A stretch of DNA of 9,963 bases from an uncultured Eubacterium sp. (lineage in GTDB: Bacteria; Bacillota; Clostridia; Lachnospirales; Lachnospiraceae): contig CAJOPM010000081.1 of NCBI GenBank assembly GCA_905236225.1, forward strand, positions 1 through 9,963, read 5' to 3'. Positions 1-6,796 of this stretch are shown one piece after another. The notes beneath the pieces were generated by a model. The model saw nothing but the letters and a program-made list of their open reading frames with translations. It searched no databases and was not told the origin of the DNA. The translations under genes were made by a program, and so were the position numbers. Positions within the stretch are counted from its first letter, which is position 1. Each line of letters starts with the position of its first letter.

Positions 1-9
1 GCTTTTGAT

Positions 10-63
10 GCGCAGGGATTTGCACATGAAATATGTCAGCTAAAGCTGACGCAAATCCCGCGC
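10..63. repeat. Large compound palindrome
   Basis: GCGC (10-13) plus GGGATTTGC (15-23) pair with GCAAATCCCGCGC (51-63), a 13-pair stem with one bulged A at 14. Inside it lies a second hairpin, GTCAGC (35-40) with GCTGAC (45-50) and loop TAAA. ACAT (24-27) could also pair with ATGT (33-36), suggesting a branched fold. No U tract follows on the minus strand, so it is not an ordinary terminator for the lipoprotein gene, although it may slow or stabilise the transcript end. Confidence 0.75.
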
Positions 64-85
64 CAAGTCTCGCGAGCGAGACTTG
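64..85. repeat. Ten-base-pair palindrome carrying dispersed repeat copy A
   Basis: CAAGTCTCGC (64-73) and GCGAGACTTG (76-85) are perfect complements with two bases between them. The right arm read on the minus strand, with its flanks, gives TTCAAGTCTCGCT (87 to 75), the same 13-mer as in the other two spacers. It starts five bases after the lipoprotein stop codon and directly abuts the larger palindrome at 10-63. Confidence 0.75.
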
Positions 86-89
86 AAGT

Positions 90-776
90 TTAGTCTTCTT
101 GAGTTGTATTTTCTTCGCTGCTATCGTCTGATGATGCGCTATCTTGTGGTGGCTGGCCATCTCCTTTTCGGTCACCTTTACCTCCCATACCCTGGGTTAT
201 TGAGGTTACAGTATTTCCATCCATCGTCACTGTAATAATATCATCTACAGCAAGATCATCTATAGTTCCTTCACTCTCCTGTCCATCATCGCCTCTAACA
301 GTAATCGTAACATCATCGGTAATAGTAAGAGTCTGTGTTTCTCCGGTAAGCGTAACTTCCATCTCGCCTCCGTCTTTCATATCCGGCTTTTGTGTCTCGT
401 CACTTGAATCATCGGATGAAGAACTATCATCGGATGTTGTATCGTCAGATGCGCTCTCTTCCTGTGATGATGAATCATTAGAATTATCATCTGATGGCGC
501 TTCGCCTGACGGCGCCTCTCCCGATGGTTCCTCACCTGAAGGTGCTTCGCCTGACGGAGTCTCAATAAGAGCAATAGTTATTGTATCACCATCTATTTTA
601 GTAATCTTACCTGTTACCTGATCCTGGCTTTGTTCATCAGCAGTTGCATCGCTGCTTTGCTCGCTTTTTGTCTGCGTATCACTTGTAGCCTCACTTGTAT
701 TACTTGAACAGCCGGCAAGCACAGATGCTGCAAGCATTGCGCAAAGTCCCATTGCTAATAGTGTTTTTCTCTTCAT
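90..776 (-). CDS. Secreted lipoprotein with DUF5666-like beta domain and PSGEA repeat insert
   Basis: This 228-residue protein is probably a lipoprotein anchored to the outer face of the membrane. It begins MKRK, has a hydrophobic segment (5-20) and a lipobox LAGC with the lipidated cysteine at residue 23. A Ser/Thr/Glu/Gln-rich linker (24-52) follows. A beta-strand start (VTGKITKIDGDTITIAL, 54-70) and a later segment (about 139-195: TLTGETQTLTITDD, then LAVDDIITVTMDGNTVTSI) together resemble the small DUF5666 beta-barrel domain. Between them lie four PSGE[A/E] pentapeptides (74-93) and a Ser/Asp-rich stretch (95-128). The C-terminal tail (197-228) is Gly- and Asp/Ser-rich. The start is set by AAGGAG eight bases upstream of ATG. 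The gene has its own likely promoter and is followed by hairpins. Similar acidic, repeat-bearing lipoproteins occur in Lachnospiraceae; their function is unknown to me, and cation or cell-wall interaction is only a guess. Confidence 0.85.
   Translation of the reverse strand: MKRKTLLAMGLCAMLAASVLAGCSSNTSEATSDTQTKSEQSSDATADEQSQDQVTGKITKIDGDTITIALIETPSGEAPSGEEPSGEAPSGEAPSDDNSNDSSSQEESASDDTTSDDSSSSDDSSDETQKPDMKDGGEMEVTLTGETQTLTITDDVTITVRGDDGQESEGTIDDLAVDDIITVTMDGNTVTSITQGMGGKGDRKGDGQPPQDSASSDDSSEENTTQED
498..557 (-). repeat. Four tandem 15-bp units encoding PSGE[A/E]
   Basis: Four in-frame 15-base units encode PSGEA, PSGEE, PSGEA, PSGEA (residues 74-93 of the lipoprotein). The units differ mostly at synonymous third positions (for example Pro is CCG, CCT, CCA, CCG). 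The peptide repeat therefore appears to be kept by selection on the protein and is not a fresh slippage product. Confidence 0.9.
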
Positions 777-806
777 AATGAATTCTCCTTTGTTTGATTT
801 TTCTAA

Positions 807-815
807 AGTATAGCA
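807..815 (-). promoter_or_regulatory. Extended -10 promoter for the DUF5666-like lipoprotein
   Basis: On the minus strand this reads TGCTATACT, a TGn extended -10 with TATACT. It lies about 30 bases upstream of the lipoprotein start codon, leaving room for the AAGGAG at 785-790. No good -35 box is seen at 16-18 bases, which fits an extended -10 promoter. No clear terminator for glmM is visible in the same spacer, so read-through from the upstream unit is also possible. Confidence 0.45.
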
Positions 816-869
816 ATGGCACCTGAATGACGCGTGTTGAATATTTGAACTTTATGTGAAAAAATTCAT

Positions 870-2222
870 CTAACAAACATAGCCCTTTTTTTCTATTACA
901 GATATCACTCTGTCGGTAAGTTCATTGCAGAGATTTTCATCCTTAGCTTCTACCATAACTCTTATTACAGGCTCAGTTCCGCTCTCTCTTACCAAAATTC
1001 TTCCCGTATCGGCAAGCTCGTCGGCAACGGCATCAATAGCTGCCTGTACATCAGCATCGCTAAGAGTTTCCGGCTTACTTTTTACCCTTACATTTTTTAA
1101 TACCTGCGGATAGATTGTTACAGGCGCAACTAATTTGCTAAGAGGCTGTTTGGATTCCTGCATAACTTCCATAACCTTAATTGCCGTCAGTATACCGTCT
1201 CCTGTGGTAGCATACTTACTGAAAATAATATGACCTGACTGTTCGCCTCCGATTCTGTGCCCGCCTTTGACCATATTTTCGTAAACATATTTATCTCCAA
1301 CCTTGGTCTTTTCGTAATTAATTCCGGCTTCATCTAATGCTTTATATAAACCGAAATTTGACATAACAGTCGTAACAACAGTGTTATTTACAAGCTTATC
1401 TCTTCCCTTTAGATAGACTGAATAAATATAGAGAATCAAATCGCCATCCACAACGTTACCGTTTTCATCTACAGCTATGCATCTGTCTGCATCTCCGTCA
1501 AATGCAAATCCTATATCAAGATGCTCATCTCTTACAAGCTTTTGAAGCTGTTTGATATGAGTAGATCCGCAATTTTTATTAATATTTGTTCCATCCGGGT
1601 TACAAGCTATTACATACGTCTTGGCTCCTAAAGTATCAAAAACATTCTTTGCGAGCATCCATGCGCTCCCGTTAGCACAATCCAATCCGACTCTTACATT
1701 TTTATATGAGCGGGTCGCAAGCGATATTAAATATCCTATATAGCGATTTCTCCCAAGCGCATAGTCAACTGTACGGCCTATATTCTCACGTTTCGCTAGC
1801 GGAAGCTCATCTATATTGCCGTCGAGATATTCCTCGATTTTGAGAATTGTCTGCTCGTCCATCTTCTCGCCCTTGCCGTTAAGTAGCTTAATACCATTAT
1901 CATAATAAGGATTATGGCTGGCCGATATCATAATTCCGCAATCAAAATCATCTGAACGTACTACGTATGATACGCTTGGCGTGGTCGTTACATGCAGAAG
2001 ATATGCATTTGCTCCGGATGCAGTTATTCCGGCTGCAAGCGCATATTCAAACATATAGCTTGAGCGTCTTGTATCCTTACCTATTACAACATTACATTCA
2101 TCCTGTGACTTGTTTTGCCCATAATACCATCCTAAAAATCTTCCGGTCTTATAAGCATGATCTACGGTAAGTGTCACATTTGCTTCACCGCGAAATCCAT
2201 CTGTTCCAAAATATTTTCCCAT
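870..2222 (-). CDS. glmM: Phosphoglucosamine mutase GlmM
   Basis: GlmM interconverts glucosamine-6-phosphate and glucosamine-1-phosphate in the cytosol, feeding UDP-GlcNAc for peptidoglycan and other envelope polymers. The 450-residue protein has the family's normal length. Its N-terminus is MGKYFGTDGFRGEAN. The active-site phosphoserine motif ISASHNP places the catalytic Ser at residue 102. The metal-binding loop is FDGDADR (241-247), the sugar-binding loop GGEQSGH (325-331), and the phosphate-binding loop RESGTEPVIR (412-421). The start is the ATG at 2220-2222, eight bases after AGGAG. An in-frame GTG nine bases further upstream overlaps that Shine-Dalgarno sequence and is unlikely to be used. 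It lies 20 bases downstream of the foldase lipoprotein gene on the same strand, so the two are probably co-transcribed. Phosphomannomutase is the main alternative in this superfamily, but the TDGFRG and SASHNPYYDNGIK signatures fit GlmM best. Confidence 0.93.
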   Translation of the reverse strand: MGKYFGTDGFRGEANVTLTVDHAYKTGRFLGWYYGQNKSQDECNVVIGKDTRRSSYMFEYALAAGITASGANAYLLHVTTTPSVSYVVRSDDFDCGIMISASHNPYYDNGIKLLNGKGEKMDEQTILKIEEYLDGNIDELPLAKRENIGRTVDYALGRNRYIGYLISLATRSYKNVRVGLDCANGSAWMLAKNVFDTLGAKTYVIACNPDGTNINKNCGSTHIKQLQKLVRDEHLDIGFAFDGDADRCIAVDENGNVVDGDLILYIYSVYLKGRDKLVNNTVVTTVMSNFGLYKALDEAGINYEKTKVGDKYVYENMVKGGHRIGGEQSGHIIFSKYATTGDGILTAIKVMEVMQESKQPLSKLVAPVTIYPQVLKNVRVKSKPETLSDADVQAAIDAVADELADTGRILVRESGTEPVIRVMVEAKDENLCNELTDRVISVIEKKGYVC

Positions 2223-2242
2223 TAATCTCACTCCTAAATGCC

Positions 2243-3382
2243 TTACTCTATTCCCTCTACTTCTACATCACCATCGCCTTCGTCTACCTGCTCGGTTTCT
2301 TCAGTTATGGTGGCGTTATCCTCAAGGAAAGTAAGTACTTTCTGTTCCAATATAAGGTAGTTAATTTCAGACTCATCATAGTCAGCTGCAAAATCATCAA
2401 CAGAATCATATCCATAGTCCTGCGCTAATGCCTCTGCCTGCTCATCATATTCGGAATCCGTAACTCCAAGATCTTCCACTCCGGCTATGGCCGATATCAC
2501 TATCGATCTATATACCATATCCATAATCTCAGATTCTACATCATCATCCGTCATGCCAAAAGCTTCATATATATCATCAGCATCCGTATAGCCGAACATT
2601 TCCGCATAATACTGATAATTTGATTCAACCGATTCCTTAGATGTTTCATATACTTCATCCGTGTAATCCAAAAATTCGCTTGCTTCAATAACCTGGGTCA
2701 TAAGCTCTTCTTGAACTTCATAATCGGCATCCGAATCATTTGTCTCTTCAAGGTCTTTTCTAACCTGCGTCTTCATATCTTCTTCAGATTCGTACCCAAG
2801 CGTTTCTGTGATAAATTCTTCGTCTAATTCAGGTATAACCTCTTCCTGTACTCCAACCACTTCCACTTCATAATCTACGCTTTGTCCTGCAAGAGACTCG
2901 TCTTCAAAATCATCTTTGTAGTCAACGGTAAACGAAAGTTTATCACTCTTACTGACTCCTGTAAGCTTTTTATCAAACTTCTTTCCGAATTCGTTATAAC
3001 CTAAAAGGATTTCGTATCCATCCTGCTCCTTGGAGTAATCATATACAACCTCTCCGTCTATAGAAGCAGTCATATATACCTCAACGTAATCTCCGTCTTT
3101 AGACTTACGATCAACTTCGTTATATTCAGCATATTCATACTGCAAATTTTCTATTTCAGCCTCAACATCATCATCAGTAACCTCGGTTACACTCTTAGTT
3201 GCGCTCAAATTCTTATAATCGCCCAACTTGACAGTGCCATACTGCGTTACGATTTCCCCGTCATCACCTACGCTAACCTCAACATCAGCAGTTGAATCAC
3301 TGGAAATTGCTTCATTAGCACTACCGCATCCGCTTACAACAACAGCCAACGCTGCTACAAGCAACAAATATCTTTTCTTCAT
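2243..3382 (-). CDS. Trigger-factor-like lipoprotein foldase (FKBP domain plus trigger factor C-domain)
   Basis: This is a 379-residue lipoprotein related to the cytosolic chaperone trigger factor. The signal peptide MKKRYLLLVAALAVVVSGC carries lipobox VSGC, with Cys19 lipidated. An acidic linker and a helical stretch (66-85) precede an FKBP-like domain (about 96-180: GDYVEVYMTASIDGE, then LLGYNEFGKKFDKKLTG, then LAGQSVDYEVEVVGV). PELDEEF (184-190) and a trigger factor C-terminal helical domain (191-355, ending LTFLEDNATI) follow, then an acidic tail. The ribosome-binding N-domain is absent, as expected for a protein acting outside the membrane. By inference it assists folding of exported proteins, like PrsA in role but not in fold. 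The usual PGFE turn of trigger factor FKBP domains is replaced by GKKFD, so isomerase activity is uncertain. The start is fixed by AGGAGG six bases upstream of ATG and by the signal peptide; a TTG 48 bases upstream lies inside an intergenic repeat and is rejected. The next gene downstream is glmM. Confidence 0.87.
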   Translation of the reverse strand: MKKRYLLLVAALAVVVSGCGSANEAISSDSTADVEVSVGDDGEIVTQYGTVKLGDYKNLSATKSVTEVTDDDVEAEIENLQYEYAEYNEVDRKSKDGDYVEVYMTASIDGEVVYDYSKEQDGYEILLGYNEFGKKFDKKLTGVSKSDKLSFTVDYKDDFEDESLAGQSVDYEVEVVGVQEEVIPELDEEFITETLGYESEEDMKTQVRKDLEETNDSDADYEVQEELMTQVIEASEFLDYTDEVYETSKESVESNYQYYAEMFGYTDADDIYEAFGMTDDDVESEIMDMVYRSIVISAIAGVEDLGVTDSEYDEQAEALAQDYGYDSVDDFAADYDESEINYLILEQKVLTFLEDNATITEETEQVDEGDGDVEVEGIE

Positions 3383-3401
3383 TAATTGCCTCCTAATTAA
3401 T
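3381..3401 (-). promoter_or_regulatory. Shine-Dalgarno displayed in the loop of a small AU hairpin
   Basis: ATTAATT (3381-3387) and AATTAAT (3395-3401) are perfect complements flanking a seven-base loop that holds the AGGAGG ribosome-binding site (3389-3394). The stem is all A/U and weak, so it may simply mirror AT-rich sequence. If formed, it would present the ribosome-binding site in a loop while pairing the first two bases of the start codon. Confidence 0.4.
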
Positions 3402-3417
3402 TTGCATCTTTTGCAAA
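3401..3417 (-). other. Small hairpin in the foldase 5' leader
   Basis: TTTGCA (3401-3406) and TGCAAA (3412-3417) are complementary across a five-base loop, just upstream of the ribosome-binding site. Role unknown; it may stabilise the leader or shape access to the start. Confidence 0.4.
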
Positions 3418-3425
3418 GCCGACAT

Positions 3426-3450
3426 TTCAAGTCTCGCTTCTCTGCTTACT
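3426..3450 (+). repeat. Dispersed intergenic repeat, copy B
   Basis: TTCAAGTCTCGCT (3426-3438) is identical to a 13-mer at 9339-9351 and, inverted, at 75-87. After the 13-mer, this copy and the 9339 copy still align (five pyrimidines, GC, pyrimidine, TAC), giving about 24 bases of shared sequence. This copy has no large palindrome beside it. It sits in the leader of the foldase-glmM unit. Confidence 0.7.
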
Positions 3451-3473
3451 CAAATTGCATTAAAATACGACTC

Positions 3474-3482
3474 ATTGTAACA
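3474..3482 (-). promoter_or_regulatory. Extended -10 promoter for foldase-glmM unit
   Basis: On the minus strand this reads TGTTACAAT, a TGn extended -10 with TACAAT one base from consensus. TTGTCC upstream could act as a -35 but its 20-base spacing is long. A start near 3467 would give a leader of roughly 85 bases containing repeat copy B and the small hairpins next to the ribosome-binding site. Confidence 0.5.
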
Positions 3483-3545
3483 CTTTATTTGCTTCTTGTG
3501 GACAAATAAGGATATTTTTCACAAATGTTTAACAATACTCTCAAT

Positions 3546-3577
3546 CAATGAAAGAGGCCTCTAGGCCTCTTTCATTG
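3546..3577 (-). terminator. Terminator hairpin spanning the stop codon of the hybrid kinase gene
   Basis: A perfect 15-base inverted repeat (3546-3560 with 3563-3577) has a two-base loop. Its GC-rich core GAGGCC/GGCCTC is flanked by A-rich (AATGAAA) and T-rich (TTTCATT) arms, typical of an intrinsic terminator, although the T tract is interrupted. The kinase TAG stop codon (3561-3563) is at the hairpin tip, so the last four sense codons form the ascending arm. It separates the signalling operon from the foldase-glmM unit. Confidence 0.8.
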
Positions 3578-6500
3578 CATCCTGTCTAAGCAGGTTTTCT
3601 CTTAAAGTTTCTTTTAGCGAGTCTTTGTTAAGCGGCTTCGTAACAAAGTAATTCATACCTACTTTCATACATTTTTCTTTTGCTTCATTAAAAGCATCTG
3701 CCGTCATCGCTATAATAGGTATTATAAAAGCATCATCATGCGCACATTTCCTAATCTCTGATGCTGCCTCATAACCATTCATAACCGGCATCTGTATATC
3801 CATTAGTACACCTACATATTCACCGGGCTTTGATGCGATAAATTTACTAACAACCTCTCCTCCGTCTACTGCCGTATCAACCTCAAGCCCGTAGCTTGTA
3901 AGAAGTCTTACCGCTATAACTGTATTAACCGGATTATCTTCAGCAAGCAGCACCTTGCCCTTAAGATCAGTTGTCTGTACCTTATCTTTAAGTTTTTCTT
4001 CTAGGAGCGGTCTGTACTTAGGATTCCTCTCTGCACACGGAAACTCTATGTAAACACTTATCTGCGTCCCTTCTCCGACTTTACTTTCTACTGATATGCT
4101 TCCTCCCATAATGTCAATCATTCTCTTTACTATTGACATTCCAAGTCCGGTACCGGCTTGCGCTTTCTGACGAAGCGGATTATCATACTCTTGCGAAAAC
4201 GGATCAAATAAAGTCTTTTGAAACTCTTCGCTCATTCCTATCCCCGTATCTTTAACTATCATTCCCCATCTGACATTACCATTAGGTAAATCAGTACTAT
4301 CGGATGTGTAAGTAATTCTACCGCCCGGATTCGTATATTTAACAGCATTCGAGATAATATTTAATACGATTTGATTAATTCTTACCGAATCACATACAAT
4401 AGTTCCGGTAATTCGATTTCTGTAATATTCGTATTGCAAAGACTTTTGTGAACACAAAGTCTTAAGTACATTTTGTACATTTGTCTCATGAGCCGAATAC
4501 GGATATACATCTTCATTTAGCTTAATCTTACCGCTATCAATCTTCGAAATATCAAGTACATCATTAATAAGCGAAAGCAGGAATTGATTAGCCGACCTGA
4601 TCCTGATAAGATCCGCTTTAAGTCGTCCCTTTTTATCGATATCTTCCATTGCAAACTCAGTCATGCTTGTGATAATACTGATAGGTGTTCTGATATCATG
4701 ACTGATTCTTGAGAGGAATTCGCCCTTGGACTTATTCGCCATATCTGCCGCTTCGAGCGTATCTTTAAGTGTCTTTACTCTCTCTTGCTCAAGTCTCTTT
4801 TCCTCACTCACGTCTGAGCAAAGCATTACCATACGTTTCTTGCTCTCATCAAGCCATCCATATTCAATCTGAATATATCGTTTAATCCCCTTACCAATTC
4901 CTAAAATTGTAAGAGTGTAATGATTATTATCCTCAAGAGACTCTATAACTTTTTTAAGGTCTGTCCCTTCTTTAAAATATTCGACATCCGAAGGATCAAC
5001 AATAAACTCCATTGGATTTTCTCTCCACTTTGAATAATTCAAAAAGTTCGTATCCGGAGCTACATTGAAATCAGCATTCCTTGTCCATATCTCAAGATTT
5101 TCACTTTCGATATCAATAGTTGCGCCATAATCATATCTTTGTTCAATCATATATTGAACTATGGCCTCTTTCATTTTCTTTTCGGTAACATCCGTGCAAT
5201 AGAAAATTCCTTCAAGCTCTCCGTTGTAGGGATTCTCTATCATATTTACCATCATCTTAACCCAGGTCTTTTCTCCTGAGTCCCTTCGAAAATGAACCTC
5301 TACTCCACAGGCTGTTTCCCCATCCTGATATCTATCAAGCAAGGCTTTTCTGCTAAGCTGGTCAAACACTTCTTGTCTGGTTTCCTGATATACAAGTCTG
5401 TCACAGAATGCCTCTACAAATTCATTGATAGTTATATCCGTATCAAAAGTATATATCTCAAATCCTTTGTTTGTGTCGCGATAGCATATATCCTGCCTGA
5501 AATTTACCTTGATGGAAGCAACTATATCCGTATTATCCTCTATAATACTATTGTAAAGATTGGCGTAATACTCCTCATGTTCTTTTCTTTTGGTTACATC
5601 TATGCCTACTCCATATGCTCTAACGGGCTTACCTCTGCCATCAAAAACATTCGAAATCTCCATATGCATACATGATGCCTTTTCTTTTGTTTCGGACCTA
5701 ACCCACACATCTCCGCTTACAGACGGCTCACCTGCATCAATGCGAGCATATATTTCCTTTAAAAGTTCGCGGCTTTCATCAGCCACCAGTGGATAGAGTC
5801 CTTCCGGCATATTGTTAAATACCGATGAAGCATTATTACGCTCTGTAAGTCTGTTAAAATAATAATCATCAGCTACAAGCATTCTTTTTTTCTTGATGTC
5901 ATATTCCCATATTAGCATCTTCGAATTAGCCACAGCAGCTTTATATATGCGAGTGGTCTTTTCCACTTCTAAATCTCTATGCTTTTCTCTTGTTACGTCC
6001 TCTAGCGTAAAAAATACTACGACATCGTCCCCGTCAACTATGGATTTTGCGCCTAAATTAATCCATCTCCATCTCCTTTGCACAGGCGACTTATATCTAA
6101 AACTATCCGCTACTTTCTTTTTTAGAAGAATACCTTGCATTTGGTTTATAAAAGCCTGCTTATCATCAGGATGTATTCCTCTAATAAGCTCTTTTTGAAG
6201 CTCATCAACTGATATCACCTTCTCTATTCCCGTAATTTCTTTAAGTCTTGAATTGGCAGCAAAACGTACAATATTCTTCTTATGCAGCTGAAAAATCCCC
6301 ATACCGAAAGATACGTTATTAACCAGATAACGCAATGTCTCATAACCATCATCTCTTACATCACTGCCTAAAAGCGTATCATCTTTGATAAATCCGTGTT
6401 TACCGTCAAATGGCAATGGCTTAAGTACGCAAATAATACATTTGCCTTCTTCGTTTTCTCCTATATATCTACATACACCCGATATTCTGACAAATCCAAG

Positions 6501-6785
6501 TTTTTTGTGATATACCCGCGTTGCTATATATACATCTTCCGGTTCTTTTGCATCAAAGATCCCTTCCGTAAGCAACTTAGAACATCTCTCAACGTCTTCT
6601 TCAACCAATACATCTCTGGCATACTTCATATCTTTAAATTCTTTTAAAGTCATTCCATTTATAGCCGGAACACTATCTGAGACATGAATTATCCTTAGTT
6701 CTGTGGCTTTTACTCCTTGTATTATGACAAAGTCTCCAGGGTATGATTCAATTATAAACTTTAATTTCTCGTCATTTATATACAT
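3561..6785 (-). CDS. Cytosolic multi-PAS hybrid sensor histidine kinase with receiver domain
   Basis: The 1074-residue protein has no membrane segment or signal peptide, so it should sense intracellular cues. About five PAS-like modules can be placed: 8-125, 150-270 (ending FFTLEDVTREK), 278-402 (ending GVGIDVTKRK), 415-538 (ending FYCTDVTEKK) and 545-665 (ending LCSDVSEEKR). A coiled linker leads to HisKA with the phospho-accepting His696 in SHDIRTP. The ATPase domain shows the N box (NIISNAVKYT, Asn813), G1 (DTGIG, Asp846), F box (FDPFSQE, 860-866) and G2 (GTGLGMS, 878-884). The receiver (about 944-1066) has acidic Glu949/Asp950, phospho-acceptor Asp996 in MDIQMP, Thr1028 and Lys1050. There is no C-terminal HPt, so onward transfer would need a partner elsewhere, or the receiver may act on the kinase itself. 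The ATG is preceded by AGGGGG in the 11-base gap after the phosphodiesterase gene. The ligands of the PAS modules cannot be read from the sequence. Confidence 0.92.
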   Translation of the reverse strand: MYINDEKLKFIIESYPGDFVIIQGVKATELRIIHVSDSVPAINGMTLKEFKDMKYARDVLVEEDVERCSKLLTEGIFDAKEPEDVYIATRVYHKKLGFVRISGVCRYIGENEEGKCIICVLKPLPFDGKHGFIKDDTLLGSDVRDDGYETLRYLVNNVSFGMGIFQLHKKNIVRFAANSRLKEITGIEKVISVDELQKELIRGIHPDDKQAFINQMQGILLKKKVADSFRYKSPVQRRWRWINLGAKSIVDGDDVVVFFTLEDVTREKHRDLEVEKTTRIYKAAVANSKMLIWEYDIKKKRMLVADDYYFNRLTERNNASSVFNNMPEGLYPLVADESRELLKEIYARIDAGEPSVSGDVWVRSETKEKASCMHMEISNVFDGRGKPVRAYGVGIDVTKRKEHEEYYANLYNSIIEDNTDIVASIKVNFRQDICYRDTNKGFEIYTFDTDITINEFVEAFCDRLVYQETRQEVFDQLSRKALLDRYQDGETACGVEVHFRRDSGEKTWVKMMVNMIENPYNGELEGIFYCTDVTEKKMKEAIVQYMIEQRYDYGATIDIESENLEIWTRNADFNVAPDTNFLNYSKWRENPMEFIVDPSDVEYFKEGTDLKKVIESLEDNNHYTLTILGIGKGIKRYIQIEYGWLDESKKRMVMLCSDVSEEKRLEQERVKTLKDTLEAADMANKSKGEFLSRISHDIRTPISIITSMTEFAMEDIDKKGRLKADLIRIRSANQFLLSLINDVLDISKIDSGKIKLNEDVYPYSAHETNVQNVLKTLCSQKSLQYEYYRNRITGTIVCDSVRINQIVLNIISNAVKYTNPGGRITYTSDSTDLPNGNVRWGMIVKDTGIGMSEEFQKTLFDPFSQEYDNPLRQKAQAGTGLGMSIVKRMIDIMGGSISVESKVGEGTQISVYIEFPCAERNPKYRPLLEEKLKDKVQTTDLKGKVLLAEDNPVNTVIAVRLLTSYGLEVDTAVDGGEVVSKFIASKPGEYVGVLMDIQMPVMNGYEAASEIRKCAHDDAFIIPIIAMTADAFNEAKEKCMKVGMNYFVTKPLNKDSLKETLRENLLRQDAMKEA

Positions 6786-6796
6786 ATTTCCCCCTA

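Noticed and set aside
10..85. CRISPR or tandem repeat array at the left edge
   Set aside because: The repeated sequence is inverted, not direct, with no regularly spaced units; it is two nested or adjacent palindromes.
3383..3430. A longer foldase reading from a TTG at 3428-3430
   Set aside because: The extra 16 residues (Cys/Lys/Arg-rich) would precede a standard lipoprotein signal peptide, the TTG lies in the dispersed repeat, and AGGAGG is correctly spaced only for the ATG at 3380-3382.
5292..5675. Plus-strand open frame of 127 codons opposite the hybrid kinase
   Set aside because: It lies wholly antisense to a gene with clear domain matches, its translation shows no recognisable motif, and no ribosome-binding site or promoter stands out.
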